Shown here piece by piece: positions 1 through 8,575 of a DNA stretch of 64,000 bases (position 1 is its first letter; each line of letters starts with the position of its first letter). The notes below the pieces were generated by a model. It had not been told where the DNA came from and searched no databases. It saw nothing but the letters and a program-made list of their open reading frames with translations. The DNA comes from Rikenellaceae bacterium (GTDB taxonomy: Bacteria > Bacteroidota > Bacteroidia > Bacteroidales > Rikenellaceae), in the NCBI GenBank assembly GCA_020860245.1, contig JAJBUQ010000039.1, forward strand, positions 165,660 to 229,659, written 5' to 3'. The translations under genes and the position numbers were made by a program.

Positions 1-195
1 ACTATCTGATTTTATAAGCGCTGCTGCATCATACATGGATAGTCTATGTCCGCACATAGATTTGGAAATGATATCCCTTACCGCACTAACCGACGTATTC
101 TCGTTGCGATTCAGGATGCTTAATATTTCATTCTTATCTATAAACGGATGGTTCGGTATGTCTTCTATGGAATATTTTTGCGGATTGAAAATCAT
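1..195 (-). CDS. HydG/ThiH-family radical SAM protein, N-terminal fragment
   Basis: Only the first 65 codons are present; the gene runs off the left edge. The frame is open from the ATG at 195 to base 1. The fragment has the helical N-terminus seen ahead of the radical-SAM barrel in HydG and ThiH: a FIDKNEI segment, then an AVRDIISKS helix and a LSMYDAAALI helix like the 'LSxxEAAxLL' element of HydG. A complete ThiH lies at 43191-44312, so this copy is more likely HydG, the tyrosine lyase that makes CO and cyanide for the [FeFe]-hydrogenase H-cluster. The cysteine motif lies outside the window, so the function rests on N-terminal resemblance only. A TACATTTG promoter element sits about 20 bases upstream. 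Confidence 0.5.
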   Translation of the reverse strand, partial: MIFNPQKYSIEDIPNHPFIDKNEILSILNRNENTSVSAVRDIISKSMCGHRLSMYDAAALIKSDS

Positions 196-214
196 GGTAC
201 CTGAATTGAGTGTG

Positions 215-222
215 CAAATGTA
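215..222 (-). promoter_or_regulatory. Bacteroidetes -7 element (TACATTTG) for the HydG-like gene
   Basis: The plus strand reads CAAATGTA, so the minus strand reads TACATTTG, a match to TAnnTTTG. It lies 20 bases upstream of the ATG at 195. Confidence 0.5.
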
Positions 223-296
223 AGTAAAAAGAACTGTGTATAATATTAATTTTGTGTAAATTATGTATATTCGCAGTCGAATTTATAATCTATATT

Positions 297-1646
297 ATGC
301 AAAACAGGAGTTCATTCGGCAGTAAATTCGGAGCCATTGCCGCAACAGCCGGTTCGGCGATAGGGTTGGGCAATATATGGCGGTTCCCATATATTACAGG
401 AGAGAATGGGGGTGCGGCATTTATAATTATTTACCTGATATGTACGATATTAATCGGGATTCCGCTTCTATTGACGGAATTCTCCATAGGCAGATATACG
501 AAACGAAATGTGTTCGGTGCCTTCAGGGTTCTCAAACCACACTCTCACTGGTATTTTATAGGCATATTAGGGATAGCGACTGCGTTCGTTATCCTTTCTT
601 TTTATTGCGTGGTAGCAGGATGGACTATGAGCTTCCTTGCGGAATCTGTTGTAAATAATTTCGCAGGTAAGAGCAGTCTTGAGATACAGGATTCCTTCGG
701 AAAATTTGTCGATTCGGGCTGGCAGCCCATTATCTGGACAATTATCTTTATTGCCATGACCGCGTACATTATTATCTCAGGAGTAGAGAAGGGGATTGAG
801 CGCTATAATAAGATACTTATGCCGGTGTTGTTTTTAATACTGCTTATTCTGGTTGGGAATTCAGTATTTCTCCCCGGTTTTAAGGACGGTATAAATTTTT
901 TGTTCAAACCTGACTTCAGTAAAATAGACGGATCGGTCATACTCGAAGCTCTGGGGCAGGCGTTCTTTTCGATGAGTCTTGGAATGGGAACGATGATTAC
1001 ATACGGATCGTATATCCGAAACAACGACAATATGCTCTCCACCGCAGGATCGGTAGCACTAACCGATATATTGATCGCCCTGCTCGCGGGGGTTGCGATT
1101 TTTCCTGCGGTATTCTCGTTCGGAATTAGCCCGACGTCAGGTCCGGAACTGGTATTCATCACCCTGCCGAATATATTTTTACAGATGCCAGGTGGATATT
1201 TTCTATCGTTGCTGTTCTTTCTGCTCCTTCTTATTGCGGCGGTTACTTCAGCTGTCTCCATTATGGAAGTTCTTGCCGCTTACTGCACCGAAGAACTTAA
1301 GATATCGCGCCGTAAATCAGGCATACTAATAGCAGTGATTATAATGGCAATGTCGTCTTTATGCTGTATATCGCAGATGCCGGATTCGGCTATCAGAATT
1401 GCCGGAATGAATCTGTTCGATCTGTTCGACACTTTGTCCGCTAATTATATGATGATAATAGGCGCATTCCTGACGACCGTATTTGCCGGATGGTTCATGT
1501 CCAAAGCCAAATTGCGAAATGAATTCACAAGCGGCGGATTATACGGGGTTAAATTATTCCCGGTCTTCATATTCATCGTAAAATTTGTGGCTCCGGTAAT
1601 GATCGCTGTTATTTTTCTCTCTAAAATAGGATTATTAAGATTCTGA
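297..1646 (+). CDS. Sodium-dependent neurotransmitter symporter (NSS/SNF family) transporter
   Basis: This is a 449-residue inner-membrane protein of the LeuT-fold NSS family, which couples sodium entry to uptake of amino acids or similar amines. The first helix carries the family signature GSAIGLGNIWRFPY followed by GENGGAAF, the sodium and substrate binding region. Repeated hydrophobic segments run to the C-terminus, giving roughly 11-12 helices. A longer frame opens at 252, but the ATG at 297 (MQNRSSFGSKFG) matches the usual family start and avoids a hydrophobic leader. The substrate cannot be read from sequence; bacterial members often carry Trp, Tyr or Ala. The gene stands alone, divergent from the HydG-like gene. 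Confidence 0.9.
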   Translation: MQNRSSFGSKFGAIAATAGSAIGLGNIWRFPYITGENGGAAFIIIYLICTILIGIPLLLTEFSIGRYTKRNVFGAFRVLKPHSHWYFIGILGIATAFVILSFYCVVAGWTMSFLAESVVNNFAGKSSLEIQDSFGKFVDSGWQPIIWTIIFIAMTAYIIISGVEKGIERYNKILMPVLFLILLILVGNSVFLPGFKDGINFLFKPDFSKIDGSVILEALGQAFFSMSLGMGTMITYGSYIRNNDNMLSTAGSVALTDILIALLAGVAIFPAVFSFGISPTSGPELVFITLPNIFLQMPGGYFLSLLFFLLLLIAAVTSAVSIMEVLAAYCTEELKISRRKSGILIAVIIMAMSSLCCISQMPDSAIRIAGMNLFDLFDTLSANYMMIIGAFLTTVFAGWFMSKAKLRNEFTSGGLYGVKLFPVFIFIVKFVAPVMIAVIFLSKIGLLRF

Positions 1647-1766
1647 CAATAAAACCGTTTTGTTAATTAAAAGTAAAAAAGTGTCGATTATCTTGTTTAA
1701 TTGCATTTAAACAGGTATTTTTACCGATACTAACAGGAACACGATTTTTAATTAAATTAAATCATT

Positions 1767-1937
1767 ATGGCTTATAAAATTGATGAAGGTACTTGTACGG
1801 CTTGCGGTACTTGTATCGACGAATGTCCGGTGGAAGCTATTACCGCTGGCGATGTTTATACTATCGATCCGGATACCTGCATCGACTGTGGAGCATGTGC
1901 AGGAGTTTGTCCGGTAGAAGCTATCCAACCAGAATAA
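1767..1937 (+). CDS. 2[4Fe-4S] ferredoxin
   Basis: This 56-residue protein carries two complete CxxCxxCxxxCP motifs, with Cys10, 13, 16, 20 and Cys38, 41, 44, 48. It is a small clostridial-type ferredoxin, a soluble low-potential electron carrier for anaerobic redox enzymes such as pyruvate:ferredoxin oxidoreductase, hydrogenase and radical-SAM enzymes. The two halves are internally repeated, each ending in CPVEAI, reflecting the ancient duplication of the family. The gene ends 27 bases before a strong rho-independent terminator, so it is probably transcribed alone. It is a plausible electron donor for the neighbouring radical-SAM enzymes, but that link is inference. Confidence 0.95.
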   Translation: MAYKIDEGTCTACGTCIDECPVEAITAGDVYTIDPDTCIDCGACAGVCPVEAIQPE

Positions 1938-1962
1938 TTATTAATTAAAAATTAATAATTTT

Positions 1963-1992
1963 GGGCTGTCCTCAAAGGGGCAGCTTTTTTTT
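1963..1992 (+). terminator. Rho-independent terminator of the ferredoxin gene
   Basis: A 7-bp stem, GCTGTCC (1965-1971) with GGGCAGC (1978-1984), is followed by eight T residues at 1985-1992. The T-run abuts the ATG of mqnC at 1993. Confidence 0.8.
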
Positions 1993-3081
1993 ATGGACAA
2001 AGATAAAATCTATATTAAAGCTATCGGTAAAATCGATCTTACGGTGGATGAAGCGGTATTTTTATGGGAAAAGGCTCCGCTTAGCGAACTTATGCTCCTT
2101 GCCGACTGTTTGCGGCGAGAGGCAGTAGGAGGCGATACCGTTACATGGCAGATAGACCGCAACGTGAATATTACCAACGTCTGCATATCCGGATGCAAGT
2201 TCTGTAATTTTCATTGCCGTCTTGCGGACAAGGACAAATCGTACATCACTACGGTAGAGGAATACCGGAATAAAATCAATGAGACTATCGCATTAAATGG
2301 CGACCAACTTCTCCTTCAGGGTGGACTGCATCCGCAGCTCGGGATAGAATTTTATGAAGAACTATTCCAAACGCTTAAAAATTATTATCCTGAGTTTAAA
2401 CTTCACGCATTAGGTCCTCCTGAGATCGTTCATATTTCGCGTTTAAGCAGACTCGATATAAAAACCGTTCTTCAAAGGCTTACGGATGCAGGACTCGATT
2501 CTCTTCCCGGAGCAGGAGCGGAGATACTCGACAATGAAGTCAGGCGTAAAATATCACCAGGTAAATGCGGTGCTGATCAGTGGCTGGAAGTTATGCGCAT
2601 AGCTCACGGTATGAATATTGCGACTTCCGCGACAATGATGTACGGACATGTAGAATCGGTGAAACACAGAATGGAACATCTTATAAAAATACGCGATCTT
2701 CAGGCCGAGTGTCCGGAAGGTAACTATGGGTTTATAGCATTCATTCCGTGGATATTCAGGAGTACAGGTACACCCCTTGAAAGAGAAATTAAAACTGACT
2801 TCAATCCGTCGGAGTATATACGGATGATCGCGATAAGCCGGATAGTCTTGAATAATATACGCAATATTCAGGCTTCGTGGCTGACAGTGGGTAAAGAAAC
2901 CGCGCAAATAGCTCTTCATGCCGGTGCAAACGATATGGGATCGATAATGATCGAGGAGAATGTGGTCTCTTCGGCAGGTGCTGCGAATAGATTTAATGCC
3001 GAAGGAATTCAACAGGCTATAAGGGAAGCCGGATTCGTACCCAGACTTCGCGACCAGAAGTACCGTTACCGTACGGTTTAA
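1993..3081 (+). CDS. mqnC: Cyclic dehypoxanthine futalosine synthase (MqnC)
   Basis: This 362-residue radical-SAM enzyme converts dehypoxanthine futalosine to cyclic DHFL in the futalosine route to menaquinone. The CxxxCxxC cluster motif is Cys64, 68 and 71 in NVCISGCKFC. The C-terminal half has MqnC hallmarks rather than those of MqnE: PGAGAEIL, TATMMYGH-like TSATMMYGH, GFIAFIPW, IQASWLTVGK, GANDMGS followed by MIEENVV, and REAGFVPRLRD. The product would supply the quinone used by cytochrome bd at 11.6-14.4 kb. No other mqn gene lies in the window. The ATG directly follows the T-run of the ferredoxin terminator, so expression may depend on read-through or an internal promoter. The alternative MqnE is less likely because of the MIEENVV segment. 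Confidence 0.9.
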   Translation: MDKDKIYIKAIGKIDLTVDEAVFLWEKAPLSELMLLADCLRREAVGGDTVTWQIDRNVNITNVCISGCKFCNFHCRLADKDKSYITTVEEYRNKINETIALNGDQLLLQGGLHPQLGIEFYEELFQTLKNYYPEFKLHALGPPEIVHISRLSRLDIKTVLQRLTDAGLDSLPGAGAEILDNEVRRKISPGKCGADQWLEVMRIAHGMNIATSATMMYGHVESVKHRMEHLIKIRDLQAECPEGNYGFIAFIPWIFRSTGTPLEREIKTDFNPSEYIRMIAISRIVLNNIRNIQASWLTVGKETAQIALHAGANDMGSIMIEENVVSSAGAANRFNAEGIQQAIREAGFVPRLRDQKYRYRTV

Positions 3082-3103
3082 TATACAATTAACATTATTT
3101 TAT

Positions 3104-3111
3104 TACATTTG
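3104..3111 (+). promoter_or_regulatory. Bacteroidetes -7 element (TACATTTG)
   Basis: TACATTTG matches TAnnTTTG and lies 27 bases upstream of the ATG at 3138. Confidence 0.55.
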
Positions 3112-3137
3112 TGAACTAATAATAATTTTATCCGAGC

Positions 3138-4334
3138 ATGGGAAAAGTTTTGATAATAGGAGCCGGCGGTGTCGGAACCGTGGTGGCGCATAAAGTGGCG
3201 CAGAATCCGGAAGTATTCACAGAAATAATGCTGGCGAGCCGTACCAAATCCAAATGCGACGCTATTGCAGAGGCGGTTGGAGGAGGAAGGATACAGACTG
3301 CGCAGGTGGATGCCGACAGCGTCACCGAACTCGCAGCTCTTATGAAATCGTTCCAGCCCGAACTCGTTATAAATGTCGCGCTGCCGTATCAGGACCTTAC
3401 CATAATGGATGCCTGCCTCGAGTGCGGAGTCAATTATCTCGACACAGCAAATTACGAACCTCTGGACGAGGCTAAATTCGAATACAAATGGCAGTGGGCT
3501 TACAAGGATAAATTCGAGAAGGCAGGTTTGACAGCGATTCTCGGATGCGGATTCGATCCGGGTGTGACGAGCGTATTCACAGCTTATGCTGCGAAGCATC
3601 ACTTCGAGGAAATTCAATATCTCGATATCGTGGACTGCAATGCAGGCGATCACGGCAAAGCGTTCGCTACCAACTTCAATCCTGAAATAAATATCAGGGA
3701 AGTAACCCAGAAGGGCAAATACTGGAAGAACGGACAGTGGGTTGAAACCGCGCCGCATGAGATTCACAAACCATTGAATTACCCGAACATAGGCCCTAAA
3801 GAATCGTATCTAATATATCACGAGGAATTAGAGTCTCTCGTGAAGAACTTCCCTACGCTTAAGCGCGCACGATTCTGGATGACCTTCGGACAAGAATACC
3901 TGACGCATCTCCGTGTGATTCAAAATATAGGAATGGCGAGCATAGAACCCATAATTTACAATGGGGTCGAGATTGTGCCTATTCAGTTCCTTAAGGCTGT
4001 GCTTCCGAATCCTGGAGATCTTGGTGAGAATTACGTGGGAGAGACTTCGATAGGATGCCGTATACGCGGATTGAAGGATGGTAAAGAATATACCTACTAC
4101 ATATACAATAACGCAAGTCATAAGGCCGCTTATGAAGAAACAGGTACGCAGGCTGTAAGCTATACTACCGGAGTGCCCGCGATGATAGGAGCTATGATGT
4201 TCTTCAAGGGGCTATGGCGCAAACCCGGAGTTTATAATGTCGAGGAATTCGATCCCGATCCGTTCATGGAACAGCTTAATTTGCAGGGGCTGCCTTGGCA
4301 CGAATTATTCGATGTGGATTTGGAATTGCAATAA
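3138..4334 (+). CDS. Carboxynorspermidine synthase (saccharopine dehydrogenase family)
   Basis: This 398-residue NAD(P)H-dependent enzyme has an N-terminal Rossmann motif, VLIIGAGGVGTVVAHK, and the saccharopine-dehydrogenase fold. In gut Bacteroidales the family condenses aspartate semialdehyde with a diamine to carboxy(nor)spermidine, the first step of the alternative spermidine/norspermidine route. Supporting segments are GCGFDPGVTSVF, NFNPEINIREVT and NIGPKESYL. The decarboxylase partner is not in the window. Single gene with its own promoter and a shared bidirectional terminator downstream. It could be annotated simply as saccharopine dehydrogenase; the polyamine role follows from the family, not from sequence alone. 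Confidence 0.85.
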   Translation: MGKVLIIGAGGVGTVVAHKVAQNPEVFTEIMLASRTKSKCDAIAEAVGGGRIQTAQVDADSVTELAALMKSFQPELVINVALPYQDLTIMDACLECGVNYLDTANYEPLDEAKFEYKWQWAYKDKFEKAGLTAILGCGFDPGVTSVFTAYAAKHHFEEIQYLDIVDCNAGDHGKAFATNFNPEINIREVTQKGKYWKNGQWVETAPHEIHKPLNYPNIGPKESYLIYHEELESLVKNFPTLKRARFWMTFGQEYLTHLRVIQNIGMASIEPIIYNGVEIVPIQFLKAVLPNPGDLGENYVGETSIGCRIRGLKDGKEYTYYIYNNASHKAAYEETGTQAVSYTTGVPAMIGAMMFFKGLWRKPGVYNVEEFDPDPFMEQLNLQGLPWHELFDVDLELQ

Positions 4335-4338
4335 ATTT

Positions 4339-4366
4339 AATAAGGCTGACGTTCGTCAGCCTTATT
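4339..4366. terminator. Bidirectional terminator between carboxynorspermidine synthase and polA
   Basis: A perfect 12-bp stem, AATAAGGCTGAC with GTCAGCCTTATT, closes a GTTC tetraloop between two convergent genes. Confidence 0.8.
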
Positions 4367-4368
4367 GA

Positions 4369-7152
4369 TTAATGCGCTTCGAGCCAGTTATTCCCGTAAC
4401 CGCACTCTGCGATCAGTGGTACAGCTATGTGAGCCGCGTTCTCCATACATTCTACGACAAGATTTTCAACTGTATCAATCTCGTCCGTGAAGACATTCAG
4501 CACGAGTTCGTCATGTACCTGAAGAATAATTCTGGACCGTAAACCTGCCTCCTTCAACCGTTTATCCACACATATCATTGCGATTTTGATAATATCCGCC
4601 GCACTACCCTGAATAGGAGCGTTAATGGCATTGCGTTCGGCAAATCCGCGTACATTTGCGTTACGTGAATTGATATCCGGAATGAATCGTTTGCGTCCGT
4701 AAATGGTTGAAACGTACCCTTTAATCCGCGCATCTTCGACACACTTCTCCATATACTTCTTCACGCCCTGATAAGTTGCGAAGTAACCTTCGATTATCTC
4801 CTTAGCTTCGCTCCTGGGAATCGTAAGGCGCTGGGATAACCCGAATGCGGAGATTCCGTATATAATCCCGAAATTAGCGGTTTTAGCCCTGCGGCGTTGC
4901 TCGGAGGTTACCTCGTCCTCCGCAATACCGAATATTTTAGCAGCTGTTGCGGAATGGATATCCTTCTCATCTCGGAAGGCCTCCAGCATGTTCCCGTCGC
5001 AGCTCAGGTGTGCCATTAATCTAAGCTCGACCTGGCTGTAATCCGCAGACATAATGACACAGCCGTCTTCGGAGGGAATGAATGCCTTCCTCAACATACG
5101 TCCCTGCTCGTCTCTGATAGGAATATTTTGGAGATTAGGATTGTTTGAACTGAGCCGTCCGGTGGCCGTAACTGCCTGATTAAAAGAAGTATGTATTTTG
5201 CCTGTCGCCGGATTTACGAGCTTGGGGAGGGCCTCTATATACGTCGAAAATAATTTTTTTAAACCTCTGTAACTAAGTATGAGCTCGATGATCGGATGTT
5301 TGCTCTCGATACTTCTCAGATACTCTTCGTCTGTGCGGTATTGTTTGGTTTTGGTAAGTTTGGCCTTTGGGTCTACCTTGAGTTTACCAAAGAGAACTTC
5401 TCCTAACTGCTTGGAAGAATTTACATTTATGTCAGGCTCCTCTGCCAGTTCGCGGATTTGCTTCTCAAGGGAATACAGTTCCCCTTCGAGCGACCTGCCG
5501 TATTCCTGTAAACCTTCGATGTCGATCCTGATTCCTTCGATCTCCATTGAAGCCAGTACGCGGATCAATGGTTCTTCTATATTTGAATAAAGTTCCGTAA
5601 GTTGGTTAGCTTCGAGATCCTTCCAAAGAATCTCCTTGAGACGGTGAATGTTGTCCGCTGTCTCGCACGAGTATTCCGATACGGTATTCACCGGAACAAG
5701 ATCGAGGCTGAGCTGCCTGACCCCCTTGCCAGCTATTGATTCATATCCGACCGATTCATAATTAAGATACTTCCGCGCGAGATAATCCAATCTGTGTGTC
5801 GATTCCGGATCGAGAAGATAGTGCAGTATCATGACGTCGTAGAGGAAGCCCTTCACTTCGATGCCGTACTGACTCAGGAACATAATATCCGTTTTTATAT
5901 TATATCCGCACTTACTTATATTCTTATTTTGGAATACCGGTTTTAATTTATCGAGAATTTGTTTTGCCTTCTCTTTATCCGAATCGAGAAGAATGTAATG
6001 CGCCTCGTGGGAGCTAAACGAGATTGCGACACCGAGAATCCTATCGTTAAAAACATCAGGTCCGGAGGTCTCCGTCGTGAATGAGAACGACTCGCACGAG
6101 GAAAGTTTCTCAGCCAGTTCATTAATATCTTCCTGAGAAGAGACAGTGCGATAAGAATGCTCGGTGTTGTCGATGCTTACCGTATCTTGTGGAGTCGCAC
6201 TGAACAGATCCGTCTGAACATTCTTCGCTTCAGTAGAAACACTCGCGCTGGAGAATAGATCGTTTCCGGTTGTGTTCCTGACGATTTCATCCCCCATACC
6301 CTTAAGAAGTGAGGCGAATCCGAGTTCGAGATATATTTTTTTCAGATTGTCGTAGTCCGGTCGTTCCATCCTGAGACATTCCGGTTCGAATTCGATCGGA
6401 ACTTCGGTATCGATCGCCGCGAGTTTTTTCGACAGCAAAATCTGCTCCGAATGAGCAGCGATGTTCTCTCCCAGCTTGCCTTTGACCGACGTTACGTTCT
6501 CTAATATCTGTTCTACCGTACCGTATTGACAGACAAGTTTTATAGCGGTTTTTTCCCCTATGCCCGGAACTCCCGGAATGTTGTCCGAAGCGTCTCCCCA
6601 GAGGGCGAGTACATCTATAATCTGTGTGGGATCGTCTATACCGTAATGCTCCTTGACTTTATCCATGTCTACGATTTCGATACCTTCTCCGTTCTTCCGC
6701 TGTTTATAAATGTATACGCTTGGCTGTACGAGTTGTCCGAAGTCTTTATCCGGAGTGACCATATAGACTTTGAAGTCCTCTTTGGCCGCTTTGACCGAGA
6801 GGGTCCCTATTACGTCGTCCGCTTCATATCCCGGAATTTCGAGTATGGGGATTCGCATCGCCTTGAGTATATCTTTAATATATGGCACGGAGGCGGTTAT
6901 ATCTTCCGGAGTCGCGTGCCTGTTGGCCTTGTAATCGTCGAACAGCTCATGACGGAAGTTCCCGCCGGGAGGGTCGAACGCCACTCCGATATAGCTCGGA
7001 TTTTCTTTTTTTATTATGTCGTTAATAAACTTGGTAAATCCGAAGATCGCAGAGGTATTGAGTCCCTCCCTGTTCCTCATCGGACGATTTATGAATGCGT
7101 AGTACGATCTGAATATCAGTGCGTAAGCGTCTACTAAAAAGAGTCTGTCCAT
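4369..7152 (-). CDS. polA: DNA polymerase I
   Basis: This 927-residue family A polymerase acts in Okazaki-fragment processing and repair. The N-terminal 5'-3' exonuclease domain (about 1-290) contains VDAYALIFRSYY, GYEADDVIGTL and VPGIGEKTA. The C-terminal polymerase domain has motif A DYSQVELRLMAHLS, motif B RRRAKTANFGIIYG and motif C LQVHDELV. The middle 3'-5' exonuclease domain (about 340-510) looks catalytically damaged: the motif I Asp is Thr359 (FTTET instead of FDTET) and the motif III Asp is Thr498 (YSCET instead of YxxxD), while Glu361 and Asp422 remain. It is therefore probably without proofreading, as in Taq Pol I. The start overlaps the stop of queD by one base (TAATG), so the two are probably translationally coupled. 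Confidence 0.97.
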   Translation of the reverse strand: MDRLFLVDAYALIFRSYYAFINRPMRNREGLNTSAIFGFTKFINDIIKKENPSYIGVAFDPPGGNFRHELFDDYKANRHATPEDITASVPYIKDILKAMRIPILEIPGYEADDVIGTLSVKAAKEDFKVYMVTPDKDFGQLVQPSVYIYKQRKNGEGIEIVDMDKVKEHYGIDDPTQIIDVLALWGDASDNIPGVPGIGEKTAIKLVCQYGTVEQILENVTSVKGKLGENIAAHSEQILLSKKLAAIDTEVPIEFEPECLRMERPDYDNLKKIYLELGFASLLKGMGDEIVRNTTGNDLFSSASVSTEAKNVQTDLFSATPQDTVSIDNTEHSYRTVSSQEDINELAEKLSSCESFSFTTETSGPDVFNDRILGVAISFSSHEAHYILLDSDKEKAKQILDKLKPVFQNKNISKCGYNIKTDIMFLSQYGIEVKGFLYDVMILHYLLDPESTHRLDYLARKYLNYESVGYESIAGKGVRQLSLDLVPVNTVSEYSCETADNIHRLKEILWKDLEANQLTELYSNIEEPLIRVLASMEIEGIRIDIEGLQEYGRSLEGELYSLEKQIRELAEEPDINVNSSKQLGEVLFGKLKVDPKAKLTKTKQYRTDEEYLRSIESKHPIIELILSYRGLKKLFSTYIEALPKLVNPATGKIHTSFNQAVTATGRLSSNNPNLQNIPIRDEQGRMLRKAFIPSEDGCVIMSADYSQVELRLMAHLSCDGNMLEAFRDEKDIHSATAAKIFGIAEDEVTSEQRRRAKTANFGIIYGISAFGLSQRLTIPRSEAKEIIEGYFATYQGVKKYMEKCVEDARIKGYVSTIYGRKRFIPDINSRNANVRGFAERNAINAPIQGSAADIIKIAMICVDKRLKEAGLRSRIILQVHDELVLNVFTDEIDTVENLVVECMENAAHIAVPLIAECGYGNNWLEAH

Positions 7153-7607
7153 TATTTTATATTATCGGAATAGTACCATTCGGCATAGGAAGTCGCAGTC
7201 TCATGCAGCCGGAGGCTGTATAATTGGACATCTTCCGGAAGTTCAGCCATTATCGCGGATGCAAAGTCCGACAGCATATTCTCGCACGTAGGCTGATAGC
7301 TAACCGCGATAACTTTGCCGAAATGTTCACTTATTTTATCAGTCAATTCGTGATTGGTATCGGTATGGCGGATAACGAACGCATGATCGAATCTGTCGAT
7401 TACTTTCTCGTTTACTATTCTTTTAAGTTCGCCGAAGTCCATAACCATTCCGTATTTAGGGTTCATCGGATCGCCGCAAGGCTCTCCGCAGACCGTTACG
7501 AAAAATTTATAGGAGTGACCGTGTATATGCCTGCATGCCCCGTCGTAACCTTCGAGTGCATGCGACATCTCAAAAGAAAATTCTTTTGTCAGCCTTATTG
7601 TCACCAT
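7152..7607 (-). CDS. queD: 6-carboxy-5,6,7,8-tetrahydropterin synthase (QueD)
   Basis: This 151-residue PTPS/QueD-family protein converts dihydroneopterin triphosphate to 6-carboxytetrahydropterin on the way to queuosine. The catalytic Cys25 and Zn-binding histidines are in CRHIHGHSY, with an earlier His16 in SFEMSHAL, and the C-terminal LHETATSYAEW segment holds the conserved substrate Glu. The paired Cys and HxH favours QueD over the eukaryote-type PTPS. It is the first gene of a queD-polA unit, its stop overlapping the polA start by one base. A promoter element lies about 15 bases upstream, divergent from that of era. Confidence 0.92.
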   Translation of the reverse strand: MVTIRLTKEFSFEMSHALEGYDGACRHIHGHSYKFFVTVCGEPCGDPMNPKYGMVMDFGELKRIVNEKVIDRFDHAFVIRHTDTNHELTDKISEHFGKVIAVSYQPTCENMLSDFASAIMAELPEDVQLYSLRLHETATSYAEWYYSDNIK

Positions 7608-7622
7608 AATTACGTTTTAATA

Positions 7623-7630
7623 CAAAAATA
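7623..7630 (-). promoter_or_regulatory. Bacteroidetes -7 element for queD-polA
   Basis: CAAAAATA on the plus strand is TATTTTTG on the minus strand, 15 bases ahead of the queD start. Confidence 0.45.
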
Positions 7631-7654
7631 ATCAAATCTTCGCTATTTTAGCGT

Positions 7655-7662
7655 TATATTTG
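7655..7662 (+). promoter_or_regulatory. Bacteroidetes -7 element (TATATTTG) for era
   Basis: TATATTTGCA lies 18 bases upstream of the era ATG, back to back with the queD promoter. Confidence 0.6.
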
Positions 7663-7679
7663 CAGGAAATAAATTTAAC

Positions 7680-8558
7680 ATGCATAAATCTGGTTTTGTA
7701 AATATAATAGGTAATCCCAACGTAGGTAAATCCACTCTTATGAACGCTCTGGTCGGAGAGCGTCTCTCCATTATTACGTCCAAAGCACAAACTACGCGCC
7801 ACAGGATAATGGGGATCGTGAACGGGGAGGATTTTCAGATCGTTTATTCCGACACTCCCGGAGTCCTCAAGCCCAGTTACAAGCTCCAGGAATCCATGAT
7901 GAAATTCGTGACCGGAGCTCTGAAGGATGCCGATATTATATTGTACGTTACCGACACTGTGGAACAAATAGACAAGCACAGCGATTTTCTCGAAAAAGTT
8001 AAATTAAGCGGAATACCGACTATTGCTGTTATCAATAAAATTGACCTTACAACCCCGGAGAAGCTGGAAGAACTGGTGGATAAGGTTCAGGGAATACTTC
8101 CGAACGCAAAAATTGCACCCGTATCTGCAAAGAACCATTTTAATATCGGAGGACTCTTCGATATGATCCTCGATATGCTTCCGGAAGGTCCGGCATATTA
8201 TCCGAAGGATGCCCTAACCGACAAAACAATGCGGTTTTTTGCATCTGAGATAATCCGTGAAAAAATATTCCTCAATTACGATAAAGAAATTCCTTACAGT
8301 GTGGAGATCGAGGTGGAGAGTTACAAGGAGGAGCCCGGCATAGATAAGATCAGAACTATTATTTACGTGGCCCGTGAATCCCAGAAGGGTATACTTATAG
8401 GCCATCAAGGCAAAATGCTAAAAAAAATAGGCACGCAGGCAAGAGAGGAACTCGAAGAATTCCTCGGGAAAAAAGTTTATCTGGAACTCTTTGTTAAGGT
8501 CAATCCCGACTGGAGAAACAACGACCGCGCCTTGAAGAGCTTCGGTTACATGGAATAA
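7680..8558 (+). CDS. era: GTPase Era
   Basis: This 292-residue essential GTPase binds the 3' end of 16S rRNA and helps assemble the 30S subunit. The GTPase domain shows G1 GNPNVGKST (residues 11-19), G3 DTPG, G4 NKID and a G5 SAK element. The C-terminal KH domain includes the conserved ILIGHQGKMLKKIG loop and ends in the usual VKVNPDWR segment. The length is normal for the family. The GH2 pseudogene begins 17 bases downstream and could be co-transcribed. Confidence 0.97.
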   Translation: MHKSGFVNIIGNPNVGKSTLMNALVGERLSIITSKAQTTRHRIMGIVNGEDFQIVYSDTPGVLKPSYKLQESMMKFVTGALKDADIILYVTDTVEQIDKHSDFLEKVKLSGIPTIAVINKIDLTTPEKLEELVDKVQGILPNAKIAPVSAKNHFNIGGLFDMILDMLPEGPAYYPKDALTDKTMRFFASEIIREKIFLNYDKEIPYSVEIEVESYKEEPGIDKIRTIIYVARESQKGILIGHQGKMLKKIGTQAREELEEFLGKKVYLELFVKVNPDWRNNDRALKSFGYME

Positions 8559-8575
8559 TCATAATCTTAATAGCC

